Of a stretch of 64,000 bases of DNA, positions 54,736 through 63,539 are shown piece by piece. A program made the translations under genes and the position numbers. The notes under the pieces are model-generated. The model saw only the letters and a program-made list of their open reading frames with translations, made no database searches and was not told the origin of the DNA. Numbering within the stretch: position 1 is the stretch's first letter; each line of letters starts with the position of its first letter. The DNA comes from Malaciobacter halophilus (lineage in GTDB: Bacteria; Campylobacterota; Campylobacteria; Campylobacterales; Arcobacteraceae). The stretch lies in assembly GCF_002837275.1 (NCBI RefSeq), contig NZ_NXIF01000023.1, forward strand, positions 1 through 64,000, read 5' to 3'.

Positions 54736-56394
54736 ATGTCACAAGCGCCCTACTTTAGTTTTAAAAATTATATGAAAGAAAACTATGGAAATACACTGCA
54801 CTCAATCCCAATTGATTTAAATCTTGGATGCCCAAATAGAGATACAAATGGAATTGGTGGTTGTACCTTTTGTCCCTCAAATGGAGCAAGAGCAGCACAA
54901 ACTCTTGATACAAATAGTGTGCAAGAGCAGATACAAAAAGCTATTACTTTTTCAAAAAATAGATATAAAGCAAAAGAGTTTATGCTTTATATTCAAGCTT
55001 ATACAGGAACCTTCACCTCTGTAATAAATCAAAAAAAAGTATATTCGAAGCTTCTTAGTTTATATAATTTTAAAGCTATAAGTATTGGAACAAGACCTGA
55101 TTGCTTAAATAAAAAAACACTAGAGTATTTAAAAGAGTTAAATGAACAAATTGATGTTTATATTGACTTAGGAGTTCAAACACTAAATGATACAACTTTA
55201 AAAAGAATAAATAGAGGTCATGATGCTAGTTGTAGTATCAAAGCTATACAAAAACTTAATGAGTATGGTATAAAAATTTTTGCACATATTATTGTAGGAC
55301 TTGAAAAAGAAACAAGAAAAGATTGGCTTCATACAGTTAAAGAATTAGTAAAACATGAAGTTGATGGTATAAAAATTCATAATCTTCATATTATTAAAAA
55401 TACTTTACTTCACAAAGAGTATGAAAAAAACAAGTTTAAAACTTTAGATGAGTATGAATATGCACAAGAATTAATCTACCTTATAAGAAATATTCCTAAA
55501 AATATTGCAATAGTTAGAATAAGTACAGATACACCAAGTAGTGATTTACTCTCTCCAATTTGGCATATGCAAAAAGGTCAATTTGTTGAGTATGTAAATC
55601 AACAAATGATTTATGCAGGATATACTCAAGCTGATATGATAAATAAACAAGAAGTATCTTTACAAAAAGAGAACACTTTTAAATTAAAAGATAAAAGTAT
55701 AACAGTATGGGATAAGATACATAAAGATTATTATCATCCTAAAAGTGGTGCTTTATTACAAGCAAAAGAGGCTTTTATAAAGCAATCCAAACTAAAAGAA
55801 AAATTAGAAAAAAAAGATATAGATTTACTTGATATAGGTTTTGGTATGGGATATAACTCGCTTTGTAGTATCTTTTTAGAAAAGAAACACAAACTAAACA
55901 TCACAGCAATTGATAAAAATAGAGTAATTATAAAAACAGCTTCAAAACTTATTGAAGATGAAAACTATTCAAAACTATTAGAAGAGATATTTGAAAAATA
56001 TAGTTATAAAGATGATTTTAATAGCTTAAATTTTATAGTTCAAGATGCAAGATTTGCCCTTAAAAACTTAACAAAAAAATTTGATATTATATATCTTGAT
56101 AGCTTTTTACACAATCTAAATGCCTCTTTATTAAGCTATGATTTTTTTAAACTTTTAAAAAGTGCACTTAAAAGTGATGGAGTTATGGTTTGTTCACAAA
56201 CAAATCATGTAGTAAAAGTTGCACTTGCAAAAGCAAATTTTATTTATGAAGAGTTTAACTTAGAAAAAACAGATATAAAAGTTTTAGTGATAAAACATGG
56301 ACAAAATAGTAGTGATGAGGTATGCTATGAAGATAGATATTTAGTTTATAGAGATAAACAAATTGTTACAAACAAAGAGCAGCAAAGCCTATAA
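54736..56394 (+). CDS. Radical-SAM protein (TIGR01212/YhcC type) fused to MnmC-like methyltransferase
   Basis: A 552-aa two-domain protein. Residues 1-310 are a radical-SAM domain: LGCPNRDTNGIGGCTFC holds the three Fe-S Cys, with YIQAYTGTF and DLGVQTLNDTTLKRINRGH as YhcC markers. Residues about 360-520 form a Rossmann methyltransferase with LDIGFGMGYNSLCSIFL, then a DSFLHNLNASLLSYDFFKLLKSALKSDGVMV stretch like the MnmC/DUF752 methyltransferase. The YhcC family is otherwise usually about 310 aa. It may act on tRNA or a lipid/protein; unknown. Confidence 0.85.
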   Translation: MSQAPYFSFKNYMKENYGNTLHSIPIDLNLGCPNRDTNGIGGCTFCPSNGARAAQTLDTNSVQEQIQKAITFSKNRYKAKEFMLYIQAYTGTFTSVINQKKVYSKLLSLYNFKAISIGTRPDCLNKKTLEYLKELNEQIDVYIDLGVQTLNDTTLKRINRGHDASCSIKAIQKLNEYGIKIFAHIIVGLEKETRKDWLHTVKELVKHEVDGIKIHNLHIIKNTLLHKEYEKNKFKTLDEYEYAQELIYLIRNIPKNIAIVRISTDTPSSDLLSPIWHMQKGQFVEYVNQQMIYAGYTQADMINKQEVSLQKENTFKLKDKSITVWDKIHKDYYHPKSGALLQAKEAFIKQSKLKEKLEKKDIDLLDIGFGMGYNSLCSIFLEKKHKLNITAIDKNRVIIKTASKLIEDENYSKLLEEIFEKYSYKDDFNSLNFIVQDARFALKNLTKKFDIIYLDSFLHNLNASLLSYDFFKLLKSALKSDGVMVCSQTNHVVKVALAKANFIYEEFNLEKTDIKVLVIKHGQNSSDEVCYEDRYLVYRDKQIVTNKEQQSL

Positions 56395-56468
56395 ATAGCC
56401 TAATATAACTAAATCTAATTTTTTTTATTGTAAAATATTATATATAAGTAAGAAATATAGAGGGAAAT

Positions 56469-57620
56469 ATGAATAAAAATATAGAAACAGCATTAAGTCA
56501 CATAGCAAAGTATGCTCCATTTGAAGACAAAGCAGGAGCTTCACACTTTCCTATTTACAATACTGGAACTTTTGATTTAAAAAAACAAAATGGCAATAAG
56601 ATTTATGATTATACAAGAAGTGATAACCCAACAAGAGAGATGTTAGAGAATCTTTTTAGTGATGTTGAGGGTGGTGCTGGTTGTGTTTGTACACACACAG
56701 GAATAGCATCTGTTGCACTTTTATTTGAAACAGTTTTAAAAGCAAACTCATCAATCTTAGTTGAAGCAGATTGTTATGGTGGAACTTTTAGATTGTTAAA
56801 AGTATTTAAAGAAAAATATAATATTACAGTTCATTTTGCCAACTTTTTAGACCAAGATAAAGTTGAAGAGATATTAAAAAACAATCAAATAGAGCTTGTA
56901 CTTTGTGAAAGTCCTACAAATCCAGGTCTTAAAATTATTGATTTAGAACAAATAGCAAATATAGCACATAAATACAATGCACTTTTTGCAGTTGATAACT
57001 CACTTGCTACATTTATTTCACAAAGACCTTTAGAGCTTGGAGCTGATTTTAGTCTATTTTCAACTACTAAATATGTATCAGGACATGGAGCTGTTGTTGC
57101 TGGTGCTATTGTTGCAAAAACACAAGAGTTAGCACAAGAAATTCATTACTATGCAAATGCACATGGAAGAAGTCAAAACCCAATGGATGTATATCTTATA
57201 ACACTTGGTATCCCTACTTTGAAAATTAGAATGAAAGAGCATGAACAACTATCTATAAAAATTGCAAACTTTTTACAAGAGCAAGATTATATAAAAAAAG
57301 TAACTCATCCAGCACTTAAATCACATCCACAATATGAACTTGCAAAGAAGCAAATGCAGTATATTCCAGGTGTTTTTTGTGTTGACTTTGTAAGTGAAGA
57401 ACTTGCAGAAAAGTTTATTGAAAATACTAAAATTTTTGGAGAAAAATGTTCTTTTGGAAGTCCAGACTCAAGAGTAGAGATACCTGCAAAAATATCCCAT
57501 GCAAGTTTTTCAAAAGAAGAGTTAGCTGCAATTGGAATAAGTGATAGTACAGTTAGATTTTCAATTGGTTTAGAACACATAGATGATTTAATAGAAGATA
57601 TAAAACAAGCCGTAAAATAA
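56469..57620 (+). CDS. Cys/Met-metabolism PLP enzyme (cystathionine gamma-synthase/beta-lyase type)
   Basis: PLP enzyme of 383 aa. Y in YDYTRSDNPTREMLENLFSDVEGG, substrate region SPTNPGLKIIDL, PLP Lys in FSLFSTTKYVSGHGAV. The fold does gamma-replacement or beta-elimination on homoserine esters or cystathionine. Which reaction cannot be decided from motifs. It is followed 1 nt later by a second, longer member of the same superfamily, which may supply or use the same cystathionine. AGAGGGAA Shine-Dalgarno precedes ATG. Confidence 0.88.
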   Translation: MNKNIETALSHIAKYAPFEDKAGASHFPIYNTGTFDLKKQNGNKIYDYTRSDNPTREMLENLFSDVEGGAGCVCTHTGIASVALLFETVLKANSSILVEADCYGGTFRLLKVFKEKYNITVHFANFLDQDKVEEILKNNQIELVLCESPTNPGLKIIDLEQIANIAHKYNALFAVDNSLATFISQRPLELGADFSLFSTTKYVSGHGAVVAGAIVAKTQELAQEIHYYANAHGRSQNPMDVYLITLGIPTLKIRMKEHEQLSIKIANFLQEQDYIKKVTHPALKSHPQYELAKKQMQYIPGVFCVDFVSEELAEKFIENTKIFGEKCSFGSPDSRVEIPAKISHASFSKEELAAIGISDSTVRFSIGLEHIDDLIEDIKQAVK

Positions 57621-57621
57621 T

Positions 57622-59124
57622 ATGAAAAAAGAACTATTTAAGCATATTCCTTGTGGTGAAACTTTACCTATTAATAACATACATGCTGTATCTGTAAGTA
57701 TGCCAAGTTTACAAGATGTTATTGATTATGAAGAGCAAACACCACAGATTTTAGAAAAGATAAAAAGTGCTTATCCTAGATTTGTTTTGCATCCATACTT
57801 AAAACTTCTAGCAAACTATATAAAAAATAAATATAAAGTTAGTAATAAATATGAAGTTGTATTGCTAAGCTCAAAAGAAGCAGTAAAAATTGTAAGTAAT
57901 AAATACTTTATTCATAACAAAATTGATATAGATGAACCATTTGGTGTAATTTTAGTATTAAAAGGTACAACACAGCTTCAAAAGGTACTTACATTTATTC
58001 AACATGTTGGCTGTAACTTATCTTCAAGATTTGCACAAGACTATTTATATGAAGTAAAAGTTATAAAAACTAAACAAAAAGAAGAGTTAGAAGATGAAAA
58101 TACAGCTTTACACACAGTAAAACAAACTCTTGCAAAAGCATACAAGCAACCAATAAAAAACATAGGTCTTGCCCCATCTGGAATGAATGCAATCTATTCA
58201 GTAATTAGAGGATTAAAAAAGATACAAGAGAAAAATAATAGAACTATTTTAGTTCAATTAGGTTGGTTATATCTTGATACTATGAATATAGTAGAACACC
58301 ACTACAATAGAACAAAGAAATTCTTAGATATAACAAAACTTGATGAACTTGAAAGTTTCTTAAAAATAAATGGCTTAAATGTATCTGCAATTATTACAGA
58401 AATACCTACAAATCCCCTACTTCAAAGTGTAGATTTAAAAAGATTGAGAGAACTTTGCAATAAATATAATATTGTTTTAGTAATAGATGTAACCCTAGCA
58501 ACACCATACAATCTAAACTTAAAACCCTATGCAGATATTTTAGTTGAATCCCTTACAAAGTTTGCATGTGGAAATGCAGATGTTTTAATGGGAGCAATAA
58601 TCTTAAATGAAAACTTCAAAATTTCACATATGCAAGGTGAGTTTTTTAAACATCTTGATATGGTATATATAAAAGACATTCAAAGACTAGCTTATGAGAT
58701 TAAAGATTATGAAAAAAGAGTAGAACAAATAAGTGCTAATACAAAAAAACTAATTCACTATTTTGAAAATTGTCCTTATATAGATAAAATTTATCACTGT
58801 TTTAGTAAAGAGAATGAAAAAAATTATAAAATAGCAATACAAGATGATAACTCATACTCTGGTCTTATAAGTGTTACTTTTAATAAAGAGTTTAGAAAAA
58901 TATATGACAACTTAAACTTTGCAAAAGGACCAAGCTTAGGTACAGAATTTACACTTCTAATGCCTTATGTTTATCTAGCTCATTATGATTATATCTCTTG
59001 TAAAAAAGGTCAAGAGTTTTTAAAAAAAATAAACTTACCTATTGATTTACTTCGTATTTCAGTTGGAACTGAAAATATTGAAGATATTATCAATGAATTT
59101 AAAAGAGTAGAAAGTCTTATTTAA
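57622..59124 (+). CDS. Long PLP enzyme resembling fungal-type cystathionine gamma-synthase
   Basis: A 500-aa PLP enzyme with about 130 extra N-terminal residues. The PLP Lys is in LVESLTKFACGNADVLMG. The N-terminal stretch CGETLPINNIHAVSVSMPSL then DVIDYEEQTPQI and AYPRFVLHPYLKLLA has the pattern of fungal Str2-like cystathionine gamma-synthases. That relation is visual and from knowledge of the family; no search was run. Paired with the shorter gene upstream, it suggests a transsulfuration pair. Ends in a terminator with the convergent MATE gene. Confidence 0.8.
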   Translation: MKKELFKHIPCGETLPINNIHAVSVSMPSLQDVIDYEEQTPQILEKIKSAYPRFVLHPYLKLLANYIKNKYKVSNKYEVVLLSSKEAVKIVSNKYFIHNKIDIDEPFGVILVLKGTTQLQKVLTFIQHVGCNLSSRFAQDYLYEVKVIKTKQKEELEDENTALHTVKQTLAKAYKQPIKNIGLAPSGMNAIYSVIRGLKKIQEKNNRTILVQLGWLYLDTMNIVEHHYNRTKKFLDITKLDELESFLKINGLNVSAIITEIPTNPLLQSVDLKRLRELCNKYNIVLVIDVTLATPYNLNLKPYADILVESLTKFACGNADVLMGAIILNENFKISHMQGEFFKHLDMVYIKDIQRLAYEIKDYEKRVEQISANTKKLIHYFENCPYIDKIYHCFSKENEKNYKIAIQDDNSYSGLISVTFNKEFRKIYDNLNFAKGPSLGTEFTLLMPYVYLAHYDYISCKKGQEFLKKINLPIDLLRISVGTENIEDIINEFKRVESLI

Positions 59125-59134
59125 GACTCTCTAC
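59107..59134. terminator. Bidirectional terminator at PLP/MATE junction
   Basis: GTAGAAAGTCTT and AAGACTCTCTAC pair with one mismatch; the loop is ATTT. T runs follow on the plus strand. It overlaps the end of both genes. Confidence 0.7.
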
Positions 59135-60484
59135 CTCATAGTCTTTTTTATTTGTATTTATTAAAGATGTAGGCATTTTCTCTCTTTTTCTCAAGAATAA
59201 ATAAATAGCAATTAAAAAAGTAAAAAACTCACTAAGTGCTAAAGTTATGAATATTCCTACACTTCCTAAATAAATAGGCAATATAATTATCAATGATATT
59301 GGAAAAACAAAACTTCTTGATAATGCTATTGTTATAGAGTAAAAAGGTCTTTGTATTGAAGTAAAATATGATGTAATTAAAATACTAATCCCAGAAAATA
59401 AAAAAGCTGGCCATGAATAGTAAATAAATTGTAAAGTCAAATTTTCAATACTTTTTTTACTATCTCCTTCTAAAAAAAGCTCTATTAAAACATCAGGAAA
59501 ACTCAACACTAAACTTACTAAAACTATTGCAATTATGATTAAAAAAGTTACTGCTATTTTTAAAAACTTATTAATTCTAATAAAATTTTTTGCACCAAAG
59601 TTTTTACTAATTACTGGTTGCATTGAATCAGCTATTGCAAAATTTATCATCAAACTAACAGTAATAAAATATCCAATAATAGTATAAGCTGTTACTCCAA
59701 AAGTTCCAAAGTTTTGTAGCATAATATAGTTAAAAATAATTACTGTAATACCTGCTGAAGCTTCATTTATAAACTCAGAAGAGCCATTTTTCATAGCTTT
59801 ATAAATTGAGCTAAAATCTCCATAAGGTTTTATAAAACTAAAGCTTGACTTTTTTGATAAAAAATAAGGAAGCAGTATAAAAAAAATCAATGCTTGAGAA
59901 ATTCCTGTTGCATATGCTGCTGCTTGTATGCCAAAACCATACTCAACAATAAAAATATAATCAAGTATTATATTAGCAACTGCACTTGAAACCAATGCAA
60001 GAAATGCTAAGTTTGGCTGTTCATCAACTCTTACGAAAAAATCAAGAACAATTGCTACCATTAATATTGGCATAAAAAATAAAATTATAGATAAATAGCT
60101 TACTGTTAGATTTTTTAAATCCTCTTTTGCATTGAATAAACTAAAAATATTATCTAAATTAAAATATAATAATAATGCCAATAAAATAGATGAAAAAACA
60201 ATAAATATTATAGATTTTGAAAAAATATTATTAGCTTCTTTTAGGTTCTTCTCTCCCATTAATTTTGCACAAATTACACTGCTTCCAACAGCGAACATAA
60301 ATGCAAAACCTATAATAATAGTAATAATAGGATAACTCATATTCATTGCTGCAAGAGCAGTAGGACCTACATAATTTCCTACAAAATATCCATCAATAAT
60401 TCCTGCAGATGATATTGCTAATAAGCCTAAGATAGAAGGGATAGCATATTTAAAAAAAACCGTTATTGGTTTTGTTGTTAACAT
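59117..60484 (-). CDS. MATE-family efflux transporter
   Basis: Twelve-helix Na+ or H+ antiporter of 455 aa. Starts MLTTKPITVFFKYAIPSILGLLAIS, with MATE repeats KLMGEKNLKEANNIFSKSI and SKNFGAKNFIRINKFLKIAVTF at the two half-domains. TTG at 60490 is in frame, but GAGG is 6 nt before the ATG at 60484, which I prefer. A -10 box (minus TATAAT, plus ATTATA 60511-60516) lies upstream. Substrate unknown (organic cations/drugs). Confidence 0.93.
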   Translation of the reverse strand: MLTTKPITVFFKYAIPSILGLLAISSAGIIDGYFVGNYVGPTALAAMNMSYPIITIIIGFAFMFAVGSSVICAKLMGEKNLKEANNIFSKSIIFIVFSSILLALLLYFNLDNIFSLFNAKEDLKNLTVSYLSIILFFMPILMVAIVLDFFVRVDEQPNLAFLALVSSAVANIILDYIFIVEYGFGIQAAAYATGISQALIFFILLPYFLSKKSSFSFIKPYGDFSSIYKAMKNGSSEFINEASAGITVIIFNYIMLQNFGTFGVTAYTIIGYFITVSLMINFAIADSMQPVISKNFGAKNFIRINKFLKIAVTFLIIIAIVLVSLVLSFPDVLIELFLEGDSKKSIENLTLQFIYYSWPAFLFSGISILITSYFTSIQRPFYSITIALSRSFVFPISLIIILPIYLGSVGIFITLALSEFFTFLIAIYLFLRKREKMPTSLINTNKKDYEVESLK

Positions 60485-60543
60485 TTTCAACCTCAGATTA
60501 AATATGCGAAATTATATCCCTTGAATCTTAACAAATAGTAAAT

Positions 60544-61995
60544 TTACAAAGAGTTAGAACTAAAAAGTAAAAATAGTCCAAGAATAAACATAATAATAGG
60601 AGAAACAATCTCTAAAATATAAGTTAATTTATGTGATTTTGCACTTAATTTATGCAAGCTAACTCCTAAAAATGAACTTGCAAATATTACAAGTCCCATA
60701 CCAAAACTAATTGCAATTGAAGCTAATAATACTGCAAAATAAGTTTTTAAAACAAAGGCATAGATAAAAAGTATTACTGTACCAGGACAAGGAATAAGTC
60801 CAGCAGTCAATACAAAATATAAATCACTTCTTTTTTTCTTTTTTAAATTTTTAAAATCAATTTTATCATTTGCTTTTAATGATAGGCTACTTGAAGTACT
60901 AAAAGAGATGGCATTACTATTTTTTGTACTACAAGAGCTACAAGAACTACAAGAGCAACCTTTATTATTTAACTTTTGAAGTAGTATATAAAAAGCTAAA
61001 AGCATAATCATAATAGCTGAAACTTGAGTCAAAATCTTTACACTATCACTTACAAAACTGTTTAATACAGATTGAAGTATAAAAACTGAAATTGATACTA
61101 AGATTAAAGCTCCTATTATATGAACAAAAGCCGAAGCAAGGGAAATAATAAAAGCTTTTGAGTAAGAGCTTTTAGTTGCAGAGAAATATGAAAATGCTAA
61201 AGCTTTTCCATGTCCTGGACCTAAAGCATGAATTATCCCATATATAAATGAAACAAAAAGTAAAGTAATTAAAGCAAGAGTATCTCCTTTTTGCACCTCA
61301 ACTAAATACTTTTTAACTTTTTTTACAAACTCATCAAGTAAAGTTTCTTCTTTTTTACTCTTTTGAATAGATACTTCTTCTTTTTTTTGTGCACTATTTT
61401 TTATAATATCTTGTTTTTTTGTAGTTTGTGTTTTAATAGCTGCATTTGAGATATGAAATACTACACTTTGTGTATCTACAATCTTAGAAACTTTTGCTTT
61501 ATTTCTAAAACTAAGATAATCTTTTTCTAAAAGTAAAACAAAATAGTTTTCATCATCATTGATTTTGATATACAAAGCATAATCATTTTTAATATCATAA
61601 TTTACATCAATAGTATAAAAAAAATGTAGTATTCCATCTATAATTTTAGCTTCATAAGAGCTTACTTTTACTAAATCAGAATTTTGTTTATCTATTACTT
61701 TTCCATAAGATAAATGAGTCATGAAATTTTTCATTGATGCATAATCAACTAAGGCTTTTTGAATAAATTTCATCTCATATTCATCTAGTTTATTATCTAA
61801 ATTTGTATCATATATCTGTTTTAATTGTTCAGTAAACTCTTTTGTAATAACCCACTTTATATCAATTGAGTTAATTTTTGTATCAGTAGAGTTTACTTTT
61901 ATAGCTACTTTTGTTTGAGGAGAGTAAACACTACACAAAGCACAAGCAAATATCATGCTTTGTGTAAATAAAAAACAAAATAGTATTCTAAGCAT
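60544..61995 (-). CDS. DUF1007-NicO/RcnA-like metal transporter fusion
   Basis: A 483-aa protein. Signal-peptide-like start (about 1-18), a periplasmic DUF1007-like domain (about 20-215) with an EF-hand-like loop DTNLDNKLDEYE at 63-74, then a NicO/RcnA transporter region (about 240-480) with IHALGPGHGKALAF and LTAGLIPCPGTVILF. A Cys-rich loop (CSCSSCSSCS) lies between helices near 350. Next to znuA (2-nt gap) and Zur-like sites, so zinc (or nickel/cobalt) handling is likely. Direction and metal are not known. Confidence 0.78.
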   Translation of the reverse strand: MLRILFCFLFTQSMIFACALCSVYSPQTKVAIKVNSTDTKINSIDIKWVITKEFTEQLKQIYDTNLDNKLDEYEMKFIQKALVDYASMKNFMTHLSYGKVIDKQNSDLVKVSSYEAKIIDGILHFFYTIDVNYDIKNDYALYIKINDDENYFVLLLEKDYLSFRNKAKVSKIVDTQSVVFHISNAAIKTQTTKKQDIIKNSAQKKEEVSIQKSKKEETLLDEFVKKVKKYLVEVQKGDTLALITLLFVSFIYGIIHALGPGHGKALAFSYFSATKSSYSKAFIISLASAFVHIIGALILVSISVFILQSVLNSFVSDSVKILTQVSAIMIMLLAFYILLQKLNNKGCSCSSCSSCSTKNSNAISFSTSSSLSLKANDKIDFKNLKKKKRSDLYFVLTAGLIPCPGTVILFIYAFVLKTYFAVLLASIAISFGMGLVIFASSFLGVSLHKLSAKSHKLTYILEIVSPIIMFILGLFLLFSSNSL

Positions 61996-61997
61996 AT

Positions 61998-63008
61998 TTA
62001 TTTATAAGAACTAACTATCTGTTTTGCAGTATTTAACAATGAAGTTTTTAAATTCTCTTCAAGAGGATTCATCACAACTGCATCACCTTTGATATTTGAA
62101 GCAATAACTTTTGCACTTTTTTGAGAAAATTGTGGTGCAACAAACACTACTTTTATATTGTGCTCTTTTGCTTCATTAATCAACTCAACTAATTGATTTG
62201 GTTTTGGTTCTTTTCCTTGCACCTCAACTGCAATTTGTTCTAAATCAAATCTTTTTGCAAAATATCCCCATGATGGATGAAATACCATAAATGCTTTACC
62301 TTTTACAGGTTTTAAAACTGTTTTTAATTGTAAATATAGTTCATCTAACTCTTTTATAAACTCTTCATAATTTACTTTATAAAAGTTTTTATTTTTTTCA
62401 TCAATTTGTATTAGAGTTTTATAGATATTTTTAGCTTGTGTTTTCACTAAAATAGGGTCTAACCAAATGTGAGGGTCTAACCCAGCGTGTTCATGATGTG
62501 CGTCGTGGTCATGTTCTTCTTCACGGTGTGCGTCATGGTCATGTTCTTCTTCATGGTGTGCGTCATGGTCATGCTCTTCTTCATGGTGTGCGTCGTGGTC
62601 ATGCTCTTCTTCATGGTGTGCGTCGTGGTCATGCTCTTCTTCATGATGTGCGTCGTGGTCATGCTCTTCTTCATGATGTTCATGCTTTGCCATTTGGATT
62701 TTTTCTATTCCTTTTGCAGTATCTACTATTTTCATATTAGAATTAGCATTTTTAAACTTTTCTAACCAAACCTTTTCAAAAGGAACACCAATAGCAAAAT
62801 AGACTTCAGATTTTGCAAGCTTTCTCATCTGTGATGTTTTTGGTTCATAAGTTGCAGGTGAAAATCCAGGTTTAACCATCACATTTATATCAATTTTGTC
62901 TTTAGCGATTTTTTCTACAAAATATTTTTGAGGTAAGATACTAACTGTTACCTCTTTTGCAAAAATCATACTACTTAAGGCCAATAAAGCAATAAATAAC
63001 TTTTTCAT
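61998..63008 (-). CDS. znuA: Zinc ABC substrate-binding protein with His-rich repeats
   Basis: ZnuA-like protein of 336 aa. Signal peptide 1-17; mature protein has the cluster 9 fold with VSILPQKYFVEKIAKDKI, HIWLDPILVKTQAKNIY, and VFHPSWGYFAKRF. Residues about 113-175 are six copies of a HEEEHDHDAH unit, a much longer His-rich loop than normal for ZnuA, expected to scavenge Zn. It is preceded by an operator and AAGGAG. No znuB or znuC is in the window; the downstream gene is the NicO protein. Confidence 0.9.
   Translation of the reverse strand: MKKLFIALLALSSMIFAKEVTVSILPQKYFVEKIAKDKIDINVMVKPGFSPATYEPKTSQMRKLAKSEVYFAIGVPFEKVWLEKFKNANSNMKIVDTAKGIEKIQMAKHEHHEEEHDHDAHHEEEHDHDAHHEEEHDHDAHHEEEHDHDAHHEEEHDHDAHREEEHDHDAHHEHAGLDPHIWLDPILVKTQAKNIYKTLIQIDEKNKNFYKVNYEEFIKELDELYLQLKTVLKPVKGKAFMVFHPSWGYFAKRFDLEQIAVEVQGKEPKPNQLVELINEAKEHNIKVVFVAPQFSQKSAKVIASNIKGDAVVMNPLEENLKTSLLNTAKQIVSSYK
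62491..62670 (-). repeat. Six tandem 30-nt repeats inside znuA
   Basis: Six consecutive 30-bp units (62491, 62521, 62551, 62581, 62611, 62641) differ by only one to three bases each. They encode the 10-residue His/Asp/Glu unit on the minus strand. Units at 62581 and 62611 are identical. Confidence 0.95.
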
Positions 63009-63021
63009 TTTTTCTCCTTTT

Positions 63022-63082
63022 GCAATCGAGTTGCATTTGTGGAATAATAATATATAAAAACTTTAACGCAACTTAGTTGCAT
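63022..63082. promoter_or_regulatory. Two Zur-like operators between znuA and fur
   Basis: GCAATCGAGTTGCAT (63022-63036) and GCAACTTAGTTGCAT (63068-63082): two copies of a 15-bp near-palindrome, 46 bp apart. The first touches the znuA Shine-Dalgarno region, the second lies 42 nt from the fur ATG. They would coordinate both divergent genes. Confidence 0.7.
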
Positions 63083-63111
63083 CTTCTAATTATATTTTAA
63101 AAATAAGTTGC

Positions 63112-63117
63112 TATAAT
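63112..63117 (+). promoter_or_regulatory. -10 box of fur, placing start at the ATG
   Basis: TATAAT ends 6 nt before the ATG at 63124. With the normal 6-7 nt from -10 to +1 the transcript would start at or beside the A of ATG. There is no Shine-Dalgarno upstream. Confidence 0.55.
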
Positions 63118-63123
63118 CTTTTC

Positions 63124-63492
63124 ATGAATGTAGAAAAATTGATAAATGAAAAAAACTTAAAATTAACAACAGCAAGAAAAGCCATACTTGAAATACTTAT
63201 GAGTTCAAAAAGACCAATTTGTTATGATGACATAAAAAGTAATCTTTCTATGGATAAAGCAACCTTTTATAGAAATATAACAAAATTTGAAGATGAACAC
63301 ATAATAAGTAGTTTTGAATCAAATGATAAAAAAAGATATTATGAAATTCAAAATACACCTCATGCCCACTTTATTTGTTGTAAATGCTCAAATATTGAGT
63401 GTATTGCCCAAAATATCAATTTTCAACTACCAAAACATGAAATAGATAATATTATCATAAAAGGTATTTGTCCTGATTGCTTAGAGAAATAA
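63124..63492 (+). CDS. Fur-family regulator (probable Zur)
   Basis: A 122-aa Fur-family repressor. Helix-turn-helix about 18-60 (RKAILEILMSSKRPICYDDI, then MDKATFYRNITKFED), then metal sites: HAHFICCKCSNIEC and C-terminal CPDC, the CxxC...CxxC structural zinc motif. Genetic linkage to znuA and its operators suggests Zur rather than Fur or PerR. A terminator follows. Confidence 0.85.
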   Translation: MNVEKLINEKNLKLTTARKAILEILMSSKRPICYDDIKSNLSMDKATFYRNITKFEDEHIISSFESNDKKRYYEIQNTPHAHFICCKCSNIECIAQNINFQLPKHEIDNIIIKGICPDCLEK

Positions 63493-63500
63493 GCAATTTT
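63476..63500 (+). terminator. Terminator after fur
   Basis: ATTGCTT, an 8-nt loop, AAGCAAT followed by TTTATT. It overlaps the stop codon at 63490-63492. Confidence 0.6.
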
Positions 63501-63539
63501 ATTCTATATTCACACTATTAAACTATTTTAGAATAAGCC

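Noticed and set aside
62491-62670. Possible CRISPR array
   Set aside because: Units are tandem with no spacers, are in frame, and encode a His-rich protein loop.
62487-62765. Plus-strand open frames over the znuA repeats
   Set aside because: They come from the repeated His codons read in reverse. Minus-strand ZnuA is clearly the real gene.
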